A stretch of DNA of 64,000 bases from an uncultured Cellvibrio sp. (GTDB lineage: Bacteria > Pseudomonadota > Gammaproteobacteria > Pseudomonadales > Cellvibrionaceae): the NCBI GenBank assembly GCA_946481095.1, contig CAMLML010000008.1, forward strand, positions 1 to 64,000, in the 5' to 3' direction. Under the pieces are notes generated by a model. That model made no database searches. It saw nothing but the letters and a program-made list of their open reading frames with translations, and had not been told where the DNA came from. A program made the position numbers and the translations under genes. Each line of letters begins with the position of its first letter. The first letter of the stretch is position 1. Below are positions 29,539-37,616 of this stretch, in pieces.

Positions 29539-31230
29539 TTATTTCAACCGACCGGTTAAATCGACAACGCGACTTAATTCTTCTATCGTGGTTTCGCCAC
29601 CCAGTATGCGACGAATACCATCGTCTACCATTGGCATAAAACCCTTGGCTATGGCTTTTTTAAATAATTCACGTGAAGTCACACGATTGGCAATTAATTC
29701 ATCAAGCTCTTCATCCATTTTTAAAATTTCAATTACCGAAACACGCCCTTTAAATCCACTATTACTGCAAAGAGTACAACCTACCGGTTCATACAAATCA
29801 ACATCTTCATCTATGCCCAAAATTATTTTTTCATACTCTTCTGCAGGTCGTGATTTTTTGCAGTGCTTACATAAAGTTCTCACCAAACGCTGACCAATAA
29901 TGCCAATAATATTTCCGGCCATAATTTCCGGTTTAATACCTATGTCGGTTAACCGGGGAATTGCGCCCAATGCAGAATTGGTATGTAAAGTAGTAAAAAC
30001 CTGATGCCCGGTCATAGCGGCACGCAATGCCATTTCAGCTGTTTCTTCATCACGAACTTCGCCCACCAAAATAATATCCGGGTCCTGCCGCATTAAAGAA
30101 CGAATACCACTGGCAAAATCCATTTTGGCCACTTCATTAACAGAGGTTTGACGAATCATATCCATGGGATACTCAACAGGGTCTTCCAGGGTCATGATAT
30201 TTACATCAATCGACTTTCGATGATTTAGCATGGAATAAAGTGTGGTCGTTTTGCCACTGCCTGTTGGCCCTGTGACTAAAATAATACCTTCCGGACGGCT
30301 CATTAATAATTTGAGCAAATCAAAATTATCCGGATGCAAATTTAATTTTTCCAAAGGCACTATACCTTTGGATCTGTCCAACACACGTAATACAATATTT
30401 TCACCGTGTGTCGTCGGCATACAGGACACACGAAAATCCACAGTATGCCCACCAACTTTCAATGAAATACGCCCATCTTGTGGTGACCGGGTTTCAGCAA
30501 TATTCAAACCAGCCATGACTTTTAAACGCACGGCAATGGCAGACCAATAATCTTTATGCAAACTGCGAATTTGTTTCAGCACACCATCGATGCGATAGCG
30601 CAATCGTAAAAAACCTTGTTCGGGTTCAAAGTGCAAATCCGATGCATCACGTTTAACCGCGTCTGACAAAATAGCATCCACCAATCGCACTAAAGGTTGA
30701 CTGTATTCAGAACCGCTGAGATCAAGACTTTGATAATCGACAACACCGGTTTCAATTTCACGCAAAATTCCATCAACCGATAATTCATATCCATAAAACT
30801 GATCGATAGATTTACGAATTTCACTTTCTGCAGCTAACAGGGGAACCAATTTAATATCTGATGGTAAACCAACACGAACACGATCCAATACAATCACGTC
30901 GTAAATATCGGTCATTGCCAATTGCAAGGTTTTGGTTTCGAGATCAAAACTCACCGGCAGCAAGGTATAACGACTGGCAACTTGTTTTGAAATTAATCGG
31001 ATCGCATCCGGATCGGGAACTGCTCGCGATAAATCAATACTTTCACGACCAATGGATTCACTGAGCACATCACGCAAAATAGCTTCGGAAATAAACCCAA
31101 GATCAAGCAATGCCTGCCCCAGAGGTTTCCCGGTTTTTTTCTGTTCGGTAATGGCAATAGTAATTTGGTCGCTGGATACCAAACCACGGCTAACCAGTTC
31201 ATCACCCAAACGTTTTTTGGGCGCATTCAT
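29539..31230 (-). CDS. mshE: MSHA pilus assembly ATPase MshE with c-di-GMP-binding MshEN domain
   Basis: This is a 563-residue hexameric assembly ATPase. Residues 7-59 form the tandem MshEN motif: a 24-residue repeat starting RLGDELVSRG, a 5-residue spacer (KKTGK) and a second 24-residue repeat starting PLGQALLDLG. In Vibrio MshE this domain binds c-di-GMP. ATPase motifs are Walker A GPTGSGKTT, an Asp box, Walker B DPDIILVGEVRD, and a zinc tetracysteine (CKHC ... CTLC). Pilus extension is therefore likely under c-di-GMP control. The start overlaps the mshN stop. Confidence 0.95.
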   Translation of the reverse strand: MNAPKKRLGDELVSRGLVSSDQITIAITEQKKTGKPLGQALLDLGFISEAILRDVLSESIGRESIDLSRAVPDPDAIRLISKQVASRYTLLPVSFDLETKTLQLAMTDIYDVIVLDRVRVGLPSDIKLVPLLAAESEIRKSIDQFYGYELSVDGILREIETGVVDYQSLDLSGSEYSQPLVRLVDAILSDAVKRDASDLHFEPEQGFLRLRYRIDGVLKQIRSLHKDYWSAIAVRLKVMAGLNIAETRSPQDGRISLKVGGHTVDFRVSCMPTTHGENIVLRVLDRSKGIVPLEKLNLHPDNFDLLKLLMSRPEGIILVTGPTGSGKTTTLYSMLNHRKSIDVNIMTLEDPVEYPMDMIRQTSVNEVAKMDFASGIRSLMRQDPDIILVGEVRDEETAEMALRAAMTGHQVFTTLHTNSALGAIPRLTDIGIKPEIMAGNIIGIIGQRLVRTLCKHCKKSRPAEEYEKIILGIDEDVDLYEPVGCTLCSNSGFKGRVSVIEILKMDEELDELIANRVTSRELFKKAIAKGFMPMVDDGIRRILGGETTIEELSRVVDLTGRLK

Positions 31231-32732
31231 GGCATTGATCTCGTGAGGCTTGCCAATCTTTTTTCAATCATAGACGATGAAAAATTGGCAGCAGGTGTTT
31301 TCAGTGATAGGGCCATCTCATAAAAACGAATAGCTTCCGGCACTTGATTGAGCCGATCAAGACAAATTGCCAAATTGTAAACAATGTCTGCATTATTTTT
31401 ATCGTAATTCCAGGCTTCAAAAAATGCTTCCTGCGCAGATCCCCATTGCTGTTGTGCAGCTAATAAAGAGCCTTTTAAAAATAACAAATGAACACTCGCT
31501 GGTTTTTCTTGCAAGCGACGATCAATTTCTAACAACAACCCTGCTTTATTGGTATCAAGACTCAAAGCCATAATACCCGAGATTGCATATTCATCTTGTG
31601 GATCGCGTTCAAGCTGCTGCTGGTAATATCCCAGTGCCTCTTGTGATTTTCCTTGTCTCACCGCAACTGCAGCAGCTCCCAGCAGCGCATCGCGATTGTG
31701 ACTATCCAACATCAATACATTTTGATAAAGCACTTGCGCTTCATTCCACCGACCTTGCTGATAGGCTTGATATGCTTCATTAACTTGCTGTGCAATTGCA
31801 TCGGTCATTTGTGGTTGCGATTGGATGTAAGATTCAATCGGTTCACTATTCACCTTCTCCAGCTGTTCACGCGATTTTACTGACTGGATTTTTTGTGCAG
31901 GTTTTTCTGTAGTCGGATTGTGTACTTGAACCTGCGCCACAGATTCAGGAAGTGCAACAGGTTGATTAATTACTTGAGGTTGATCAACCGCAGTTTGAGG
32001 TTCACCGTTATTTACAGCTACAGATTCCGATTCGACAACCTGTGGCAGATTAGTGTTAGTCGTATCTTCAACAGGATCCGTGATTGTTGTTTCAGTCACA
32101 GCAGTGTTATTTTCATGTGTATACAAACGCATCTGGTTTGTCGAAACAATAGAGCTTTGGTCATCCATCAAAAAATAGTAATAACCACCCAGAGTACCCA
32201 GCCCTGTTATCAATAAAATAACCATCATATAAATGCTGCGAATTTTCCCTGACTTTTCTATTTTTTTATTCTTTTCCAGAAGTAACGCCAAAGCTGCCTT
32301 ACCGGATTCAGGTGTAAAACTATGTAGCTTGCTGTCTTTTACCGGATTAACTTTTATTTCTTCATGGTTGTTTTTTTCTAATTTGCTGTTTATTTCTGCG
32401 TGATCGGTTTTATTTTTTTCAGATTCTGGCTTAACTGCTTGTTCCAACTTTTTATCAATTGAAGGATCAACAGTGACTGCAGGCTCTATTGCAGGTTGTT
32501 CATTTTTTATCGGCACAGGCTCTTCAACTGCAGCCTCATGCTCTACAACAAATTCAAATTCATCACTGTTAAATTCAACATCGATTTCTTGATTTTTTAC
32601 AAGGCTATTTTTATGATCAATGTTTTCATGAAAACTTTCTTGTTTTTCAGGTTCAGAAACCGAGCCTGAAGCCTTTTCTTTTTTTTGCTTTTCCAAGGCC
32701 GCTTTTTTTAATGATTCGAGTAAAAGGCTCAT
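31227..32732 (-). CDS. mshN: MshN-like TPR protein
   Basis: This is a 501-residue protein; the ATG at 32732 is preceded by GGAG, and the stop overlaps mshE by ATGA. A cytoplasmic Glu/Lys-rich segment (about 1-165) is followed by one membrane helix (about 170-190), a Pro/Gln/Val-rich periplasmic linker, and tetratricopeptide repeats from about 330 to 490 (AYQAYQQGRWNEAQVLYQNV and others). MshN interacts with the secretin-side assembly in MSHA systems. Position between mshL and mshE is conserved. Confidence 0.85.
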   Translation of the reverse strand: MSLLLESLKKAALEKQKKEKASGSVSEPEKQESFHENIDHKNSLVKNQEIDVEFNSDEFEFVVEHEAAVEEPVPIKNEQPAIEPAVTVDPSIDKKLEQAVKPESEKNKTDHAEINSKLEKNNHEEIKVNPVKDSKLHSFTPESGKAALALLLEKNKKIEKSGKIRSIYMMVILLITGLGTLGGYYYFLMDDQSSIVSTNQMRLYTHENNTAVTETTITDPVEDTTNTNLPQVVESESVAVNNGEPQTAVDQPQVINQPVALPESVAQVQVHNPTTEKPAQKIQSVKSREQLEKVNSEPIESYIQSQPQMTDAIAQQVNEAYQAYQQGRWNEAQVLYQNVLMLDSHNRDALLGAAAVAVRQGKSQEALGYYQQQLERDPQDEYAISGIMALSLDTNKAGLLLEIDRRLQEKPASVHLLFLKGSLLAAQQQWGSAQEAFFEAWNYDKNNADIVYNLAICLDRLNQVPEAIRFYEMALSLKTPAANFSSSMIEKRLASLTRSMP

Positions 32733-32735
32733 CAA

Positions 32736-34343
32736 TTACTCCTTTTTACTCATAGTCTTTTCAGGCAAATATTGTTGGTATTCTTTTAAATCCCCTGACA
32801 AACTGGCATGTTTGACCACTATGGGTTTTATAAAAATAACCAACTCGGTTTTAGTGGTATTGTCATCATCATAGCGAAACAAAGATCCCAGCATCGGCAG
32901 TTTTGATAAAACCGGGATGCCGCGTCTTGTGTTATTAATTTCATCCTGCATCAATCCACCAATAATCGCGACATCGCCACTATTGATTTTTAATACTGAC
33001 TCTACCTCACGTACTTGAATAACCGGAATTTCGCTAACCACATCAACTTCTGCAAGGGCAGGATTGGGGTCACGCATTTGTCGAATGACTCGGGAAATAG
33101 TTGGCCTAACGTTCAAGGTAACTGAATTCATGTCATTCACATAAGGTGTAACACTCATAACAAAACCAACAGGCACCGTATTAATTTTAGTTTCATAAGT
33201 GACAGTTCGAATGCCACCAATAGTAGTACTGGATGTATCAATATTGACATCAACCGTGAAATACACCAGATTATCGACAACTTTTAATAATGCAGTCTGA
33301 TTATTCAAAGCCATAATTTTGGGGCTCGACATAATTTTGACATCACCAAATGTTTGCAAAGCTTGCAATGTTGCTTGCAACTGGTCACCACCGCCCAAAT
33401 TTTTACCCGCATTCAAGGTAAATGCAGGCGGTGTATTCAGGGTGAGATCATTGACTGCATTGGCAGCATCAAAAATAAAACTGTGGCCACTACTGGCATC
33501 ACGCACAACTGACCAATTAATTCCTGCCTGATATCTATCACTTAATTTTACTTCAGCAATGGTGGCTTCTATTAATACCTGACGCTGTGAACTCTGCTGA
33601 ACATCGCTCAAAAAACGTTGAATTTCTTTATGCTGTTTTTTGGTTGCCCTGACACCCATAATTCCGCTTTCGCGATTCAATACAATATTGGTATTTTCTG
33701 CTTCACCTGAAGCTGAATTACCTATGATATTGCCGATATTTTTTTGCAAGGTTAGCCAAAAATTATGTTCCGAAACATTTTTAACCTGGGTGGATGAATT
33801 GTTATCGCCCGATCCACCCGTTGCACCACCCTCTGCACTTGCACCTTGCCCGGTAGAATTAATTTGTGTAGATACGCTGACACCGCCATCGCTCACACGC
33901 GACATATTCAAATAATCGACTTTGTAGTTGTATAAATAAGGCACATCTTTGCGAATTATTAAAACATTATTGGTGATTTCATAATCCAGATTACTGCTTC
34001 TGGCAATTCGATCCAAAATAGCAGGCAGCGGTTGGTTAATTGCATTTATCGTTACTATTCCATCCACATCATCATCTATATCCAAATTCAAATTAGTATC
34101 GCGAGCGAGTGAAAATAACAGATCTCGAACGGCAACATCACTAACCACCAAAGTATGCAATGCTTCTTTTGTTGTTGCCCGGGCAGGCACCGGCAATACA
34201 GGAGCTGCTGTAGTGATGGGTGGAATATCCGCATCATCCGGTTTTGATTCAACATGCCCTTGCGAAGGTTTTGGTTCCATACGAATGCTGTTGCAAGCTG
34301 CAAGTCCTACAAGACAACACAAACTCAAGATGACATATTTCAC
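32736..34343 (-). CDS. mshL: MSHA outer-membrane secretin MshL
   Basis: This 535-residue secretin has a lipoprotein signal (LVGLAAC, lipidated Cys17). An STN/N-domain follows at about 65-135 (FSLARDTNLNLDIDDDVDG). The secretin core is at about 255-515, with VLIEATIAEVKLSDRYQAGI and the gate/lip region up to RRGIPVLSKLPMLGSLFRYD. A Gly/Ser/Asn-rich loop (about 165-190) separates the N domains. It makes the outer-membrane pore of the pilus. Confidence 0.93.
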   Translation of the reverse strand: MKYVILSLCCLVGLAACNSIRMEPKPSQGHVESKPDDADIPPITTAAPVLPVPARATTKEALHTLVVSDVAVRDLLFSLARDTNLNLDIDDDVDGIVTINAINQPLPAILDRIARSSNLDYEITNNVLIIRKDVPYLYNYKVDYLNMSRVSDGGVSVSTQINSTGQGASAEGGATGGSGDNNSSTQVKNVSEHNFWLTLQKNIGNIIGNSASGEAENTNIVLNRESGIMGVRATKKQHKEIQRFLSDVQQSSQRQVLIEATIAEVKLSDRYQAGINWSVVRDASSGHSFIFDAANAVNDLTLNTPPAFTLNAGKNLGGGDQLQATLQALQTFGDVKIMSSPKIMALNNQTALLKVVDNLVYFTVDVNIDTSSTTIGGIRTVTYETKINTVPVGFVMSVTPYVNDMNSVTLNVRPTISRVIRQMRDPNPALAEVDVVSEIPVIQVREVESVLKINSGDVAIIGGLMQDEINNTRRGIPVLSKLPMLGSLFRYDDDNTTKTELVIFIKPIVVKHASLSGDLKEYQQYLPEKTMSKKE

Positions 34344-34347
34344 TGAA

Positions 34348-35223
34348 TTAACCCCTTAGTACCGAACAGAGTCGGTGAAATGAAAAATGAATCCATCCGG
34401 TTAATGAATTGACTGGTTTGAATTGGCTGTCCTGTGCGACATATTGAATATCTTTGATACTGATGCTGTGACTGTCTTTGGTGAATGCCAGCAATAAAGT
34501 TTTATCAGCCAAAATATTAATTCGACGAATTAATCCCTGCGAATAATGTGCAATAGCACTGGCAACTTTTTTTGAAAATAAATCAGGGCCCGTATAACCA
34601 ACCGAACGCAAACGAAAATTCAAGTAGGCTTGTATGTCGGGCAATTCGAGCGGCATTAAATAAAGACTGTGAGTGATACGCTCACGCAATTGACGAATGG
34701 AAGGATTCGCCAGATTTTCATCCAGCTCTGGCTGTCCAAATAAGACCAATTGCAATAATTTGTGATCGTCAGTTTCAAGATTGGTGAGCAAACGAATTTC
34801 TTCGAGCGTTTCTAACGGCATTGATTGCGCCTCTTCAACCAATACCACTACCTGACGATTTTCCCTGTGTTTTTTTAACAAGGCTTCATGCAGAACTCTC
34901 ATCACGCTTAATTTATCGTTACTACCATCAACATGAAGTCCCATTTCCTGAGCGATAGCATGAAGTGTATGTTCCGGTGACAAACTGGGGTGCGCCAGAT
35001 AAACCCAATCTATTTTTCCTTCGAGTGTTAAGGGCAACATGCGACATAACATGGTTTTACCACTGCCGACTTCACCTACCACTTTAATAATTCCCTCGCC
35101 CTGTGTTATCGCATAACACAGGGCATTGAGTATGGCACCACGATCCGCTCCACCAAAAAAAGCGGTAGTGTCAGGTGTGATTCGAAAAGGTGGTTTATCT
35201 AAGCCAAAAAACTCCAGGTACAT
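34348..35223 (-). CDS. mshM: MshM-like AAA ATPase (ExeA/GspA family)
   Basis: This 291-residue AAA protein of the ExeA group has N-terminal MYLEFFGLDKPPFRITPD, Walker A GEVGSGKTML, Walker B QVVVLVEEAQSM and a sensor region RLLTNLETDDHKLLQLVLFG. ExeA-like ATPases help secretin assembly through peptidoglycan. Unlike ExeA it lacks a membrane segment and peptidoglycan-binding domain. It is the first gene of the msh operon. Confidence 0.9.
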   Translation of the reverse strand: MYLEFFGLDKPPFRITPDTTAFFGGADRGAILNALCYAITQGEGIIKVVGEVGSGKTMLCRMLPLTLEGKIDWVYLAHPSLSPEHTLHAIAQEMGLHVDGSNDKLSVMRVLHEALLKKHRENRQVVVLVEEAQSMPLETLEEIRLLTNLETDDHKLLQLVLFGQPELDENLANPSIRQLRERITHSLYLMPLELPDIQAYLNFRLRSVGYTGPDLFSKKVASAIAHYSQGLIRRINILADKTLLLAFTKDSHSISIKDIQYVAQDSQFKPVNSLTGWIHFSFHRLCSVLRG

Positions 35224-35326
35224 GCTAAAAATCTCTTGTCACACAATGCGTTAGCTATAAGTGAGATTTGTTAACCCAAAAAAATACATAGGAAGCCAAT
35301 AGTCGATTTTCATCTAAACTATCTGG

Positions 35327-35354
35327 AGTATAGCCAAGAGTGGAATATTGACCA
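35327..35354 (-). promoter_or_regulatory. Possible sigma-70 promoter of the msh operon
   Basis: On the minus strand TGGTCA (35349-35354) is separated by 16 bases from TATACT (35327-35332), about 105 bases before mshM. The hexamers match 4/6 and 5/6 of the sigma-70 consensus. This is based on sequence pattern only. Confidence 0.35.
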
Positions 35355-35394
35355 GTTGCCAACCGGGGTTATTGTGCGAAGTTATTGCACAGTG

Positions 35395-36696
35395 TTATTG
35401 CGTGAGTGATAGCGCCTTTTCCGCATCTATTCCCAAAATTACCGCACCAATGGGTTGGCTGCTGACGGATGAATCGAAAACCGGAAAGCTGACATTGACC
35501 TGGAACAAGCGTGTGGAAGCATCATAAGCCATATTATCTATATACACATCGCCTGAATTTAACTTCATGGATGCTGTAAATTTAATTTCATCGCCCTGAT
35601 AAAAATCAGACGTCATGTCACTCACCGCAATATTCATACCCTGTTTGTCTGTAAAAATAATCTCGGTTATGACGCCATCTGATTCTTGTTTAATACGCAC
35701 CAGATCTGCGCTTAAATCATGATGTGTGTGCTCCGCAAGTATTACATGAATACCTGCTTTAAACTCTTCTATCCACTTCTGGTCAATAATTTTAATATCA
35801 TCGTTTGTAAAAGTTTTTCTTTGACGATTATATTGCCTGAATGTGGACAACCAATTTTTATTTTTCATGTACCCCAAAAAATGCTGGTTAACCCAGGTTT
35901 TCAACCATATTTTTTCCTCATCATTCATAGAAAACATTTGGTGCTGGCATTCACCCGAATGAAAATTAAACTTTTCAAGAAAGTCAGGATTATCATCTAA
36001 AAAATTACGGCTAAAATAAATGCCCAATGGTACGTAACGAAAAAAACGGGATTGATATTTTGCAGGTGATAACCGGGATTGCAAAACCGCCTGATTAAAA
36101 TGATCTTTATCGACCAAAATAGCATCCACACGCTTGGCTTCCAGCAATCGGATCAACTGCGGCAAATTCGACGCGGACATATTGATGCTGTAGCCTGATT
36201 CCTGTAACCATTTTTCCTGCTGGCTACCAAGTATCGATCCCAATTTGTAACCGTGCTGCCAATTTTCTGGAGCTTTTGTATCGGCACGCCAAAACCAATA
36301 CCAATTTTCCATCACGAGTGGAGCAGATATTTCTGCAAATTTATCCAACTGGGGCCGCGATATAGCCAGATAAAATCCGTCAACCATATCGCGTTCAAGA
36401 TCCAGATAAATACGCTTCCAGGGTTTGATATCCAATGAAGACTCATGATTAATACGATGCAAGACACAACTCACTTGCTCACGTACCAGTTTTTCCGTGT
36501 CTATTTCCAACTGCACAGAATTGGATGAAAGTTTGTTGGTTGCCAAACGCAAACCTGAAGAATTTTCCGTGGCATTATTCTGCGCAGCAGCTTTCGTTGT
36601 TAAGGCGGTACTATTCTGTAACGCGGCACTATTTTGTAAGGCGGCACTGTGACAACTAAAAACGCCGACCAATAAAATTATTGGCACAAAACGCAT
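35395..36696 (-). CDS. Exported solute-binding-like/Cache-like orphan protein
   Basis: This is a 433-residue protein; the ATG at 36696 has AGGAG at the right spacing. A signal sequence (MRFVPIILLVGVFSC, possible but weak lipobox) is followed by a tandem AALQNS repeat. Residues about 60-270 look like a type 2 periplasmic binding protein (GSILGSQQEKWLQESGYSI, KRVDAILVDKDHF). The C-terminal 100 residues resemble a Cache/PAS-like sensor fold (IIFTDKQGMNIAVSDMTSDF, GAVILGIDAEKALSL). No transporter is adjacent, so a signal-sensing role is more likely than uptake. The ligand is unknown. Confidence 0.6.
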   Translation of the reverse strand: MRFVPIILLVGVFSCHSAALQNSAALQNSTALTTKAAAQNNATENSSGLRLATNKLSSNSVQLEIDTEKLVREQVSCVLHRINHESSLDIKPWKRIYLDLERDMVDGFYLAISRPQLDKFAEISAPLVMENWYWFWRADTKAPENWQHGYKLGSILGSQQEKWLQESGYSINMSASNLPQLIRLLEAKRVDAILVDKDHFNQAVLQSRLSPAKYQSRFFRYVPLGIYFSRNFLDDNPDFLEKFNFHSGECQHQMFSMNDEEKIWLKTWVNQHFLGYMKNKNWLSTFRQYNRQRKTFTNDDIKIIDQKWIEEFKAGIHVILAEHTHHDLSADLVRIKQESDGVITEIIFTDKQGMNIAVSDMTSDFYQGDEIKFTASMKLNSGDVYIDNMAYDASTRLFQVNVSFPVFDSSVSSQPIGAVILGIDAEKALSLTQ

Positions 36697-36833
36697 TAGT
36701 TTCTCCTGCTTGGTTTTTTTATAATAGGAGCGAGTATAAGCGGTAGCCATAAAAATGCGAATTGATAGCATGCGGATGGCATCAAAAGCATCTTTCTGCG
36801 GATTTATTATGCTCTTGTTGCGGAAGCATGGAT

Positions 36834-37451
36834 TCACCACTCAATCCCTTTCTGCGCTTTCACGCCCGCATTAAAAGCATGTTTAATTGATTTTACCTCA
36901 CTAAAAGTATCGGCCAAATCCTCCAGGTATTTTTTTGCACCGCGTCCGGTGATAATGACATTTTGATTGACAGGGCGATTCTGAATAACTTCTACCACTT
37001 TATCTTTATCAAGATATTTGTAATTCAACATATAGGTTAATTCATCCAGTAACACCAAATGAATTTCCGGATCGCGGAAAACATGTTCACACTCGGCCCA
37101 TGCTTTTTCAGCAGCGGCTTTATCGGCTTCGGCATTTTGGGTTTCCCAAGTGAAGCCTGTCCCCATAACAAAATATTCAAGTTGAGGGCTGCTGCCACGA
37201 AAAATACTTTCCGTTAAAAAGTTTTTTTCGCCGCATTCCCAAGTGCCTTTAATAAATTGCACTACTGCCACTTTATAACCATGACCAAGGCAACGCAGTA
37301 CTGTACCAAACCCGGATGAACTTTTTCCCTTTCCATCACCGGTCAATACAATCACGATTCCACGTTCTTCATCTGCACGCGCAATAGCAGCATCCACAAT
37401 TTCTTTGCGTTGCTGCATGCGTTCTTTGTGGCGCTGGGATTTGTCGGTCAT
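36834..37451 (-). CDS. cobO: Cob(I)alamin adenosyltransferase, CobO/BtuR type
   Basis: This 205-residue enzyme transfers the adenosyl group of ATP to the cobalt of corrinoids. The family P-loop TGDGKGKSSSGFGTVLR is at about residues 36-53, followed by VVQFIKGTWECGEKNFL, LVLLDELTYMLNY and VIITGRGA. It lies downstream of btuB and its B12 riboswitch in the same direction, making an uptake-and-activation pair. Its ribosome binding site (GAGGGG then TAAAATG) is formed by the end of a palindromic repeat. Confidence 0.95.
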   Translation of the reverse strand: MTDKSQRHKERMQQRKEIVDAAIARADEERGIVIVLTGDGKGKSSSGFGTVLRCLGHGYKVAVVQFIKGTWECGEKNFLTESIFRGSSPQLEYFVMGTGFTWETQNAEADKAAAEKAWAECEHVFRDPEIHLVLLDELTYMLNYKYLDKDKVVEVIQNRPVNQNVIITGRGAKKYLEDLADTFSEVKSIKHAFNAGVKAQKGIEW

Positions 37452-37453
37452 TT

Positions 37454-37612
37454 TACCCCTCTCCCCTGCCCCTCTCCCACAAGGGGAGAGGGGAATTGGT
37501 TTCGATTAAAATTATACTTGAACTCATTTCTTTCAAGCTTCGCTCTCTATTCTTTTAGAACTCAAATCTGCTCCCTCTCCCTTGATGGGAGAGGGCTGGG
37601 GAGAGGGTGTTT
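37454..37612. repeat. REP-doublet (REPIN/BIME-like) palindromic repeat, copy 2
   Basis: Two inverted GC-rich arms (about 37454-37492 and 37570-37612), each able to form a CCCTCTCCC/GGGAGAGGG hairpin, flank an AT-rich spacer of about 77 bases. The element fills the whole btuB-cobO gap. It shares arm sequence with the copy at 7718-7833. As well as supplying the cobO Shine-Dalgarno sequence, its hairpins could weaken read-through from btuB. Confidence 0.75.
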
Positions 37613-37616
37613 AGAT

